Shown here in pieces: positions 55,858 through 62,990 of a DNA stretch of 64,000 nt. Where the stretch lies: NCBI GenBank assembly GCA_963383645.1, contig OY726559.1, positions 121,990,721 through 122,054,720 on the forward strand. Reading direction: 5' to 3'. The translations under genes were made by a program, and so were the position numbers. The stretch's first letter is position 1. Each line of letters begins with the position of its first letter. The notes beneath the pieces were generated by a model, which saw only the letters and a program-made list of their open reading frames with translations, made no database searches and was not told where the DNA came from. This stretch comes from Muscardinus avellanarius (lineage: Eukaryota > Chordata > Mammalia > Rodentia > Gliridae).

Positions 55858-56493
55858 AGCGTTAGAACTTTTATATCATTTATTTTAACTTCTTATATGG
55901 GTTAGTTTACCCTAGGCACAAAAGCTCGGAAAACTGTTTTACATGTCATATATATGTGAAAGTTCAATTTCAGTGTATTGGAAGAGTTTCACATAAGTTA
56001 AGAATAAGGATTGCAGATAACATTACCAGTTTTGTATCAATTTAGTATAACTTCTTATATGCCTTAGTTTACCCTAGGCATAAAAACTCGGAAAAGTATT
56101 CTATATGTCATATATGTTTCAAATATGTTCAATTTAGGTATAATGCAAGAGATTCAAATAAGTTTAGAATTAGGATTGCAGATAGCGTTAGCACTTCTAT
56201 ATCATTTAGTTTAACTTTTTATATGGGTTACTTTACCCTAGGCACAAAAGCTCGGAAAAGTGTTTTACATGTCATATATGTGTGAAAGTTGTTCAATTTC
56301 AGTGTATGGGAAGAGTTTCACATAAGTTTAGGATTAGGATTGCAGATAGCATTAGCACTTCTATGTCATTTAGTTTAACTACTTGTATGCATTAGTTTAC
56401 CCTAGGCACAAAAGCTCTGAAAAGTGTTTTACATGTCATATATATGTGAAAGTTGTTCAATTTCAGTGTATTGCAAGAGTTTCATATTAGTTT
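55858..56493. repeat. Terminal fragment of HOR block B
   Basis: About four monomers that match block B from about 12,396 to 13,030. Some diagnostic positions are intermediate between A and B, for example GGATTGCAGATAACATT near 56,008, which may be the ancestral state. The fragment ends inside a monomer: the shared CATATTAGTTTA is followed by TCATGTATCTGTG, the start of the diverged monomers. The breakpoint is at about 56,493. Confidence 0.78.
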
Positions 56494-57316
56494 ATCATGT
56501 ATCTGTGCAGTTATGTTCAATTTCTGTGTTTTGTAAGACTGGCACCACTGTTAAGAATTAGGAGTACAGTTAGCGTTAGAACGAATACAACATAGAGGAT
56601 ACATTCATATATGCGTTTGTTTCAGCAAGGTTTCAAAGTTCGGCAAGGTGTTTTGCATCTCATGTTCTTTGCAATGATGTTCAACTTCAGTGTGTTTTAA
56701 GGTTGGCACTACTGTTTAGAATTAGGATTACAGTTAGCGTTCGAATGAATACAACATAGAGTATACATTCTTATACGTGTTTGTTTCAGCTAGGTTTCAA
56801 AGCTCAGCAAGGTGTTTGGCATCTCATGTATCTGTGCAGTTATGTTTAATTTCTGTGTCTTGTAAGACTGGCACCACTGTTAAGAATTAGGAGTACAGTT
56901 AGCGTTCGAACGAATACAACATAGAGTTTACATTCTTATTCACATTTGTTTCAGCTAGTTTACAAAGCTCGGCAAGGTGTTTGGCATCTCATGTATCTGT
57001 GCAGTTATGTTCAATTTCAGTGTCTTGTAAGACTGGCAACACTGTTTAGAATTAGGATTACAGTTAGCATTCGAACGAATACAACATATAGATTACATTC
57101 TTACACTTGTTTGTTTCAGCTAGGTTTCAAAGCTCGGAAGGTGTTTTGCATCTCATGTATCTGTGCAGTTATGTTCAATTTCAGTGTCTTGTAAGACTGG
57201 CACCACTGTTTAGAATTAGAATTACAGTTAGTATTAGAATGAATACAACATAGAGTTTACATTCTTATACGCATTGTTTCAGCTAGGTTTCAAAGCTCGG
57301 CAAGGTGTTTTGCATC
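56494..57316. repeat. Five strongly diverged satellite monomers at the array edge
   Basis: Anchors TTTCWGTGT or close variants lie at 56,521, 56,685, 56,850, 57,015 and 57,179, steps of 164-165 bp, so the period matches the main array. Alignable pieces include TTAGAATTAGGATTACAGTTAG, CAAAGCTCGGCAAGG and TGCATCTCATGTATCTGTG. Much of the rest differs, with CGAATACAACATAGAGTTTACATTC replacing the usual CTATATCATTTAG region. The monomers are about as similar to one another as to a single consensus and show no higher-order repeat. This is the pattern of an old layer left at the margin of a homogenised array. Confidence 0.85.
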
Positions 57317-57344
57317 TGCAAAACACCGGAATGGAACCCGGTGT
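57304..57344. repeat. Two overlapping short inverted repeats at the satellite-spacer junction
   Basis: GGTGTTTTGCA (57,304-57,314) is the exact reverse complement of TGCAAAACACC (57,317-57,327), with a 2-base loop. ACACCGG (57,323-57,329), which shares bases with the right arm, is the exact reverse complement of CCGGTGT (57,338-57,344), with an 8-base loop. The last clearly satellite base is inside the first loop. The second hairpin is partly formed by SINE sequence. Confidence 0.85.
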
Positions 57345-57545
57345 CAGTGTCATCTTTCTACTTCTACTTTGTAGCTACTCCCGGCCCTATTCTTTTTGTA
57401 ATTATTCTTTCTTTGGAAACAGGGCCTCACTGAATCACAAAGGGCCTCACCAAGTAGCTGAGGCGGTCCGCGAACCGCGATTCCTCCTGTCTCAGCCTCC
57501 CGAATGCTGGGATGACAAGCGTGGGCCATCACGCCCGGCTCGGCT
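57325..57545 (-). mobile_element. Composite ID/B1-like SINE, reverse orientation
   Basis: Read on the + strand it shows an ID-like part first (GGAATGGAACCCGGTGTC, then CTCCCGGCCCTATTCTTTTTG) and a B1/Alu-like part after it (AACAGGGCCTCAC, CTGTCTCAGCCTCCCGA, CTGGGATGACAAGCG, CATCACGCCCGGCTC), so the element points leftward. The order B1 half then ID half is, as I recall, the arrangement of a squirrel SINE family. It is old, with many mismatches and an internal duplication of AGGGCCTCAC (57,420 and 57,442). Its A-rich tail would face the satellite but no oligo-T is present there, so the 3' end is damaged or truncated at the junction. Confidence 0.75.
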
Positions 57546-57607
57546 CCCCCAGAAATATTTTTATTTTTATTTGGAAATGACATCTCATTGCTTTGTTGAG
57601 GGAGGCT

Positions 57608-57648
<41 letters not shown>

Positions 57649-57690
57649 CAAACCCGACATCTTGCTCCCTGTCTTTCTTTCTTTCTTTCT

Positions 57691-57741
<51 letters not shown>

Positions 57742-58042
57742 CTTTCTTTTTCTTTCTTTCTCATACTTAGGTGAAACAACACAAACCCTCCTCTCTTTCT
57801 CTAAGCTGCTACCAGGTAGGCCCCTGATTCTGCTAACCAAGTCACTCATATATTTGGATCGGGGAAGTCAGACCTGTGTGTCCCTGATAGGATGAATGAA
57901 CAAAGGAGGGTAACAGGAGAGGCTTACCGGGAGTGAGGCAGAGATAACTGGATGAACCCCCCCTCCCCATTAAGAGACACGGATGGATGGGAGAAAGATA
58001 GTGCACTCTCATAAAAGGAAATGTTACTTGGATTCCCTTGGA
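57546..58042. repeat. Spacer with GGCT and TTTC microsatellites
   Basis: A GGCT tetranucleotide run lies at about 57,611-57,648 and a TTTC run with interruptions at about 57,672-57,761. The remaining bases to 58,042 are of mixed composition and I see no gene, promoter or known repeat in them. Open frames over the runs are low-complexity translations. Confidence 0.85.
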
Positions 58043-58240
58043 ATCTCTGTACTAGGTAGGCTGAGACAGGAGGATCATAGGATGGCGGCCAGCCTCAGCT
58101 ACTTTAGTGAGGCCCTCTGAAACTTAGTGAGCCCACCCCCCCACTGTTTCAAAGTAAAGAATAAAAAGTAGGTCTGGAGGTAAAACTCAGATTTAGACTG
58201 TTCCCGGTTTGGAGTACCGGAAAAAGAAAAAACAAAAAGT
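58043..58240 (+). mobile_element. Composite B1/ID-like SINE, forward orientation
   Basis: B1-like half first: AGGTAGGCTGAGACAGGAGG, then GGCGGCCAGCCTCAGC and GAAACTTAGTGAG. The ID-like half follows: TAGGTCTGGAGGTAAAACTCAG, then CGGTTTGGAGTACCGGAAAAAG and an A-rich tail (AAAAAGAAAAAACAAAAAG). Order and tail fit an old sciurid-type composite SINE inserted in the + direction. It is diverged, and its target-site duplications could not be identified. Confidence 0.72.
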
Positions 58241-58282
58241 TGTGTGTCATTCAGGGAAGCGGTGTCTTTGCGGAGAAAGCAG

Positions 58283-58411
<129 letters not shown>

Positions 58412-58728
58412 CCTGCTTTGCTTTTGGCAGAAGCTGCACGCCTTTCCACTTGCCACACACCTCCCTGACTGACACGCAGGCCGGGAGTGCCGGTGTGGGT
58501 GCAGATATCAGAGAAAAAGGCAGCTAGCTAGCTGTCTGCTTTTGCGATTGACTTCTGTCATGCAGGGAGGGGGATGTCGATTTCTCTTGACACGAGGAGA
58601 ATTCTTTGGAGTCATTCAGGTATACCGGGGGCTGAGTTTTATTGGGGGAAGACAGAAGGTGCCTGTGTGCGGTGGGAGGAGGCAGCCGGTGGATGCTTTT
58701 GCCTGAGCACCTTTGTCCTTATGAATTC

Positions 58729-58790
<62 letters not shown>

Positions 58791-59075
58791 AGACAAGTGG
58801 GTCAATAATTAGAATATTCATTCGGTTTACCGGTGCATTGATCTTGTGAGGCTACAGAATGTTCAGTGTGATAAACGAGAGAAGTCTAGGCCTACCTACA
58901 TTCGGCAGCGGTGGTCCATGATCGAGGGAAGAGAGTTCGCCTCCCTCACCTGCTCCCCATTTGCCCAGCCCTCAGATAACAAGTGTGTGTCCTCCAAGAA
59001 AAGAAGAGCTGTGAGTCCCCAGATGTGCTCCCCAGCCCCGTGTTCTTCCCCTCTCCTTGTTCTTTCTGTCCTTCT
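58412..59075. repeat. Spacer with (GA)n microsatellite
   Basis: A GA run occupies about 58,731-58,788. A 14-base perfect palindrome CAGCTAGCTAGCTG lies at 58,521-58,534. I see no gene in the rest; long frames here depend on the GA run or lack any family resemblance. Confidence 0.85.
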
Positions 59076-59260
59076 TTTTCTGGTGCTGGAGAATGAAACC
59101 AGAGCAAATCTATGTCCGAGCTATACCCTCAGCCCTATTTTATTTCTTGACTTGAAAACAGGGCCTCGCTGAGTTCCTGGGAGATTCAATAGGTTGCCGA
59201 GGCTGGCTTTGAACCCTCCATCTTCCTATCATCCGCGTCCTCCCGGACCGTTTCTGGGTT
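59076..59260 (-). mobile_element. Composite ID/B1-like SINE, reverse orientation
   Basis: On the + strand: TTTCTGGTGCTGGAGAATGA and GAGCTATACCCTCAGCCC (ID-like half), a T-rich linker, then AACAGGGCCTCGCTGAG and GCCGAGGCTGGCTTTGAACC (B1-like half). This is the best preserved of the three composite copies and the strongest support for a squirrel-like host. The right end fades near 59,240-59,260. Confidence 0.8.
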
Positions 59261-59480
59261 CCATCTCTTATTTGTGGCGCATACACTTTTAGACTTGCGG
59301 TTCCAGCATTTTCAGGGGGTGATAGGAAAGAGGGAAAAAAGACAAAACAGAGGATGGGGATGCCACAGGTTTTCTTGGCTCTTCTACTTTGAACCAAACA
59401 TTCTGATCCCTGATCCACTTTTCTGAGTCCTCCTTAGAAGGGGGTCCAGGGTGTGTGCCTTCACTTTCGTGCACGCGTTT

Positions 59481-59525
<45 letters not shown>

Positions 59526-59647
59526 ATCTGCCAGCCGGCCTGCCTGCCTCTCTCAGTGTCTGCTTGCCTGACTGCCTGCCTGTCTTGCCCACGGCCTTCC
59601 AGCCTTCCAGTCCCCGGTGTTATGGTTTGGCCAACTTGGCCTACACA

Positions 59648-59714
<67 letters not shown>

Positions 59715-59720
59715 TCTCTG

Positions 59721-59756
<36 letters not shown>

Positions 59757-59927
59757 CCACACATCTTCAGAGACCCACATCCTCTTCCCGGTTCTCGGGC
59801 ACCATCTAGCGGACACCTATTTAAATAACTGCAAGTCGCCCGAAGTATGACTGAAGTGTCAATGATTGTGAGATAATTGCTGGGGAGGTGGGTCCTGAAT
59901 CTCTCCACTGTTCCCTCCCCCAGAAAT
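59261..59927. repeat. Spacer with (GT)n, CTGCC-rich, (CT)n and (CA)n runs
   Basis: Runs at about 59,482-59,523 (GT), 59,533-59,590 (irregular TGCC/TGCCTG), 59,650-59,699 (CT) and 59,699-59,756 (CA with one ATCTCTGT interruption). The surrounding bases show no gene or known repeat that I can support. Confidence 0.88.
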
Positions 59928-59973
59928 CTCCTCCTCCTCCTCCTCCTCCTCCTCCTCCTCCTCCTCCTCCTCC
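59928..59973. repeat. (TCC)n trinucleotide microsatellite
   Basis: About fifteen TCC triplets in a row. The + strand is pure pyrimidine over the run, so a triplex (H-DNA) form is possible in principle. Confidence 0.97.
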
Positions 59974-60170
59974 CTGCCCTTGGGGGAGTTGGCTTGAGGG
60001 CAGAGCGCTACTCTTGTGGTGAGGGAGGAAGGAGGGAAGGCAGAGAGAGAAAAGAGTGTGATAGCGCTTACTTCCCTCTTCCTTCCCTCCCTCCCAGAAG
60101 TTCCACAAGTTCCACTGGCCGGCCATGAGCGCCCGTGTGAATTGTATTCTTTGCCGGGTTTTGTCCCGAC

Positions 60171-60291
60171 CAACCAACCATCGGCTGGCTGGCTTCTTAG
60201 CATGGATGACAGCGAACTTTGAACTTGGGTCCAACCAACCATCGGCTGGCTGGCTTCTTAGCATGGATGACAGCGAACTTTTAACTTGGGT
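60171..60291. repeat. Two-copy 61-bp tandem duplication
   Basis: CAACCAACCATCGGCTGGCT and the 40 bases after it occur at 60,171 and again at 60,232, a 61-base step. The copies differ by TTTGAACTTGGGTC against TTTAACTTGGGTC and little else, so the duplication is recent. The second copy ends in GGGTCGACTCC, which contains a SalI site, but it extends poorly to a TTF-I consensus. Confidence 0.93.
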
Positions 60292-60363
60292 CGACTCCAC
60301 CCTCAGACTCCTCACTTTCTGTAACCTCTGGGAGATCAGATCCACTTCTGAGGCGTTCGTTCA

Positions 60364-60411
<48 letters not shown>

Positions 60412-60712
60412 CTAGGAAACTCGGGTTTTCTGGACCTCCAGCTGGTATCGCTGTCTTTCTGACCGCCCTGCTGCCCACCCTCGGTGGGATTTCCGAGTCA
60501 GATGTCCACCAAAGGTGATAGATGAAAGCCTGATCCAACCCAGAGATCGATCACATCCCTCCTGGACTAGGGCCAGGCTCATCATTTTTTGTTAAACTCA
60601 TATTCTCATATCAGTGTGACCCAGTCAACGGGCTAGCAACACATTTTCCCCTCATTTTCTCAGGCAGGCAATATTCTCTGGTCTCTGGTCGGCATGCTCA
60701 CCAAGTACAGGG

Positions 60713-60762
<50 letters not shown>

Positions 60763-61690
60763 ATTTTCTACCTCTGCCTCCTCGGTGGCCCATCAATGAT
60801 GGGCACTTTGAAGTCACACATGAAGGTGACATGCTGCATCCCAAGGCTTCTTTCCAAGGGTGGTGGTGGGGGGCAAAAAGAAAAACAGAGATGGACTGAG
60901 ACACTGATTGCAGCCAGTCTCCGTGTGCGGCATCACCTCAGAGGGAGAGAGTGAGGCATAAGGCTCCTGCTATCTCGATGGCTTTCATATGTGCCGGGCA
61001 GAGCTGCTTGTGATCTTGGGGCTCTTGCTGGCTGTTCTATATTTTTGAGGCCATCGTTGCCTCTACGCCCAGTGTTCTTAGTTCTTATTCTGGGTGGGGC
61101 ATAGGAGAGAGGAGGGGATTTCCAAAGTGTAACAGGCAGGTGCCAGAGTGCCTATGCGGTGCCCCGGCTCTGACAGACACCCTTTGACATTTTGATTTTT
61201 TATTTCCCGCTATACCAGCACACTTACACCCCCCCCATACACACACCCTGCTGCTTCCCTCAGAGTGGAGTCCCAGCTATTCTTCCATGTCTTTTCGGAG
61301 TCCTTTCAGGATTTTCCTTTCTCCCTCCCTCCCTCGCTGGCTCGCGCTCGCTAACACGCTCCCTCCATCCCTCCCTCCCTCCCTCCCTCCCTTCCTTCCA
61401 CCCTCCACAAACAGCAACCAAACAGAACAAAATAAAAGCCGGGGGTGGGGGTGGGGAAGGAGGTGGGTTGCGTGGGTGAGTGGCGGCAGTGGCGGCGCGA
61501 GTGAGGAGGTGGCGGCGGGGTTGGGTGGCAAGAGGGGACAGCGAGTCTGGCTGGGTGACCCGTGTCCCTCTCACAAACACCCCCCCACCCCCCGCTCCTC
61601 CCAGGGTGCTATATTCCGGGATCTGACTGCTGGCGCCACCGCTTCCTCCACCCCACCTCACCCCACCTTGGGGTTCGTCCACAGGAGGCG
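60292..61690. repeat. Spacer with (CA)n, (CT)n and CCCT-rich tracts
   Basis: A CA run lies at about 60,367-60,409, a CT run at about 60,715-60,757, and CCCT-rich tracts at about 61,318-61,336 and 61,359-61,407. From about 61,440 to 61,535 the + strand becomes G-rich (GGGGGTGGGGGTGGGG, then GGCGG clusters). GC content rises steadily toward the rRNA promoter. I see no gene; long frames in this stretch result from loss of stop codons in GC-rich and low-complexity DNA. No second promoter copy could be recognised. Confidence 0.8.
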
Positions 61691-62086
61691 GGGCTCCACG
61701 GAGGTTTCGGCTCTGCAGCCGTGGCGAGTCCACCCACCCGAGTCGCGTCCTCCCCGCGGGTGATTTTCTAGGGCCGCCGCCGGTGTCACCCTGACGGTGG
61801 GTGAATGCCCAGTACCCACGTGCGACCCCCCCCCCCCGTCCTGTGGTTTGGCACTTTCGTTTCGGAGCGAGCCGGCTGATCTGGGAGGACGTTCTCGGGC
61901 TCCACGGAGGTTTCGGCTTTGCAGCCGTGGCGAGTCCACCCACCCGTGTCGCGTCCTCCCCGCGGGTGATTTTCTAGGGCCACCGCCGGTGTCACTTTGG
62001 CGGCCTGTACCCCCGTGCGATTTCCCCTCGGTGGTTTGGCACTTTCGTTTTGGAGCTGATCTGGGAGGGTGTTCTCGGGCTCCACC
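61691..62086 (+). repeat. Tandem repeats of 206 and 180 bp upstream of the rRNA promoter
   Basis: GGGCTCCACGGAGGTTTCGG occurs at 61,691 and 61,897, and GGGCTCCAC again at 62,077. Copy 1 is 206 bp and copy 2 is 180 bp; the third is only a 9-10 base start. Shared landmarks within each copy are CAGCCGTGGCGAGTCCACCC, GTCGCGTCCTCCCCGCGGGT, GTGGTTTGGCACTTTCGTTT and CTGATCTGGGAGG. Most of the length difference is a 12-C tract (61,826-61,837) and nearby bases in copy 1. The position, 0.9-1.3 kb upstream of the start site, resembles that of the enhancer or spacer-promoter repeats of other rodents' rDNA. Enhancer function is inference; I do not recognise the repeat. Confidence 0.85.
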
Positions 62087-62319
62087 TGCCGGCCGCTTTT
62101 CCTCCGGAGTGATCAAGGGACCAGATTCGGCTGCAGTGGCCGGGCCAGAGTTTCAGGAGCTGGGCTACGCCAGGCTACGCCAGGCAGTGTCGTCTCGGGG
62201 AGGTGAGATAGCGTCCGGCTGCTCATCCGTGGGAGATTGTACCTGCAGGAAGGTATGGAGGGGCACTTTGTCGCCATGTTCCCGGGCACAGCACGGCGCG
62301 GTTGGGTGGCAGCCCAGGC

Positions 62320-62337
62320 GGGTCGACCAGCACTCCC
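62320..62337 (+). promoter_or_regulatory. Candidate upstream TTF-I (Sal-box-like) site
   Basis: GGGTCGACCAGCACTCCC contains GGTCGACCAG, the core of the rodent Sal box, and its first 11 bases equal the shorter human-type motif as I recall it. The 3' half fits the mouse 18-base consensus less well. It lies about 650 bp upstream of the start site. It may be a spacer terminator, a remnant of a lost repeat, or a chance match; the 10-base core makes chance less likely in this context. Confidence 0.6.
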
Positions 62338-62432
62338 AGCCTGCCTCCTCCTGAGCTTCCAGCCTAGGTATCCGCGATCTCGTGTGGGTGACGGACCGAT
62401 CGACCGAGGCGTTGTTGCCGGCTTCCCGAGCC

Positions 62433-62473
62433 TCCCCCGCCCCGCCCCGCCCCGCCCCGCCCCGCCCCGCCCT
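62433..62473. repeat. (CCCCG)n pentanucleotide run
   Basis: About seven copies of CCCCG in tandem. The complementary strand carries regularly spaced GGGG runs, compatible with G-quadruplex formation. Confidence 0.95.
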
Positions 62474-62489
62474 GGCCCGGCCTGCACGG

Positions 62490-62756
62490 TTCTTTGAAAG
62501 TTTGGGCAAAAGTCCTTCCTTCCACGGCATGGAGGAGGAGTGGTCCATGCTTGCGTGGGTGGCCGAGGCGGTGCACTGGCGGTCCCGCACGTCCGTAGGC
62601 GCTGGCCCCGCGTGGGACTTGGACTTGAAAAATCTTTGGATTTTTTGTCTAAGTCCTTCCTTGCCTTCCGCGGCGTGACGTGGGAGCGGTCCACGGGTGC
62701 GTGTGTGTCCGAGACCAGGCAGGCCCTGGAGGCCTTTCCCCGCGGAAACCTCGGCG
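62490..62756 (+). repeat. Two diverged copies of an approximately 141-bp repeat before the promoter
   Basis: AGTCCTTCCTTCCACGGCAT at 62,511 and AGTCCTTCCTTGCCTTCCGC at 62,652 start matching segments at a step of 141 bp. Further shared order: TCTTTG before it, then GGAGTGGTCCATGCTTGCGTG against GGAGCGGTCCACGGGTGCGTG, then GGCCGAG against GTCCGAG. Copies are clearly diverged. The period is close to the 140-bp enhancer repeats that lie upstream of the mouse rRNA promoter, which is why I consider an enhancer role, but I did not see direct sequence identity with those. Confidence 0.65.
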
Positions 62757-62791
62757 CCCCCCCAAATCCCCCCCCCCCCCCCCCCCCCCCC
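62757..62791. repeat. C7 and C24 homopolymer tracts within the promoter region
   Basis: Seven C at 62,757-62,763, AAAT, then 24 C at 62,768-62,791. The long tract ends 7 bases before the promoter-proximal Sal-box-like site and overlaps the outer edge of the expected upstream control element. Homopolymer length is often uncertain in assemblies. Confidence 0.93.
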
Positions 62792-62864
62792 GGAAAAGAG
62801 GTCGACCAGTTGTCCCGGTGGGCTCCGGTTCTGTCGCCAATGGGGTCGTAACTAGGGTAAGGTG
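62785..62864 (+). promoter_or_regulatory. Probable upstream control element of the rRNA promoter
   Basis: Assigned by position only, about 107-186 bases upstream of the start site, where UBF and SL1 act on mammalian rRNA genes. The interval includes the TTF-I site and GTTCTGTCGCC. Sequence of this element is poorly conserved between mammals, so its exact limits are not supported. Confidence 0.5.
62799..62817 (+). promoter_or_regulatory. Promoter-proximal terminator T0 (TTF-I site, Sal box)
   Basis: AGGTCGACCAGTTGTCCCG matches the mouse Sal-box consensus AGGTCGACCAGWWNTCCG at 17 of its first 18 positions (only the last base differs). It begins 172 bases upstream of the inferred start site; mouse T0 lies at about -170. 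In mouse, TTF-I bound here recruits chromatin remodellers and can activate or silence the gene. Orientation is the same as the gene's. Both sequence and spacing agree, so this is one of the firmest regulatory calls in the window. Confidence 0.9.
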
Positions 62865-62925
62865 ACCGAGGCTCCCTTCCTGGAGGTCGGCTTGGTGGCC
62901 GTGCAGTCCCCGGTCTCCTGTCTTA

Positions 62926-62990
62926 GGTTTTCGGAAGCCCGAGCCGGAGGTTTTGTGCCTGCAGGAGTGTGCTGACACACTGTCCTTCGG
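62926..62990 (+). promoter_or_regulatory. Core promoter of the 47S-type rRNA gene (RNA polymerase I)
   Basis: The start region GTGCTGACACACTGTCCTTC corresponds to human TTGCTGACACGCTGTCCTCT, in which the G of GCTGACAC is +1. Upstream, CCCGAGCCGGAGGTTTTG aligns with human CTCCGAGTCGGCATTTTG, and TTTTG lies at -20 in both. Core promoters of rRNA genes evolve quickly, so this level of match with exact spacing is convincing. Selectivity factor SL1/TIF-IB binds this region. Human sequence is quoted from memory. Confidence 0.88.

Larger units (their letters stand above)
1..57316. repeat. AT-rich satellite array, basic monomer about 164 bp, head to tail
   Basis: The whole block is one tandem repeat family in one orientation. 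Successive copies of the anchor TTCAATTTCAGTGTATGG fall at steps of 164 bases (anchor starts near 127, 291, 455 and 619). A monomer reads, in order: the anchor, a CAAGAGTTTCACATAAG stretch, GAATTAGGATTGCAGATAG, a TATATCATTTAG stretch, TATATGCGTTAGTTTACC, CCTAGGCACAAAAGCTCGG, and ACATGTCATATATATGTG. Monomers differ by point changes and by one-monomer gains and losses, and are grouped into higher-order repeats described separately. No CENP-B box (core TTCG....A..CGGG) was seen. Reading frames up to about 80 codons recur only because the DNA recurs, and many start at a non-ATG codon; I do not regard them as genes. Position beside rDNA fits pericentromeric or short-arm heterochromatin, but centromere function cannot be judged. 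I do not recognise the family by name. Confidence 0.97.

Noticed and set aside
1..57316. A CRISPR-like array (regular repeats)
   Set aside because: Repeats are contiguous 164-bp monomers with no unique spacers, in a mammalian genome.
1..57316. CENP-B box in the satellite
   Set aside because: I looked for TTCG followed by CGGG at the right spacing and saw none in the monomers read; CTCGGAAAAG segments do not fit.
60287..60300. GGGTCGACTCCACC as a further TTF-I site
   Set aside because: Only the SalI core fits; the following bases do not match the Sal box, and it arose within a 61-bp duplication.
61155..61190. CTGACAGACACCCTTTGAC as a spacer promoter copy
   Set aside because: The likeness to GCTGACACACTGTCC is weak, and there is no matching upstream TTTTG or Sal box at the right distance.
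61260..61943. A 227-codon frame on the minus strand
   Set aside because: GC-rich DNA with few stop codons; it crosses CCCT tracts and the 206-bp repeats and shows no recognisable domain.
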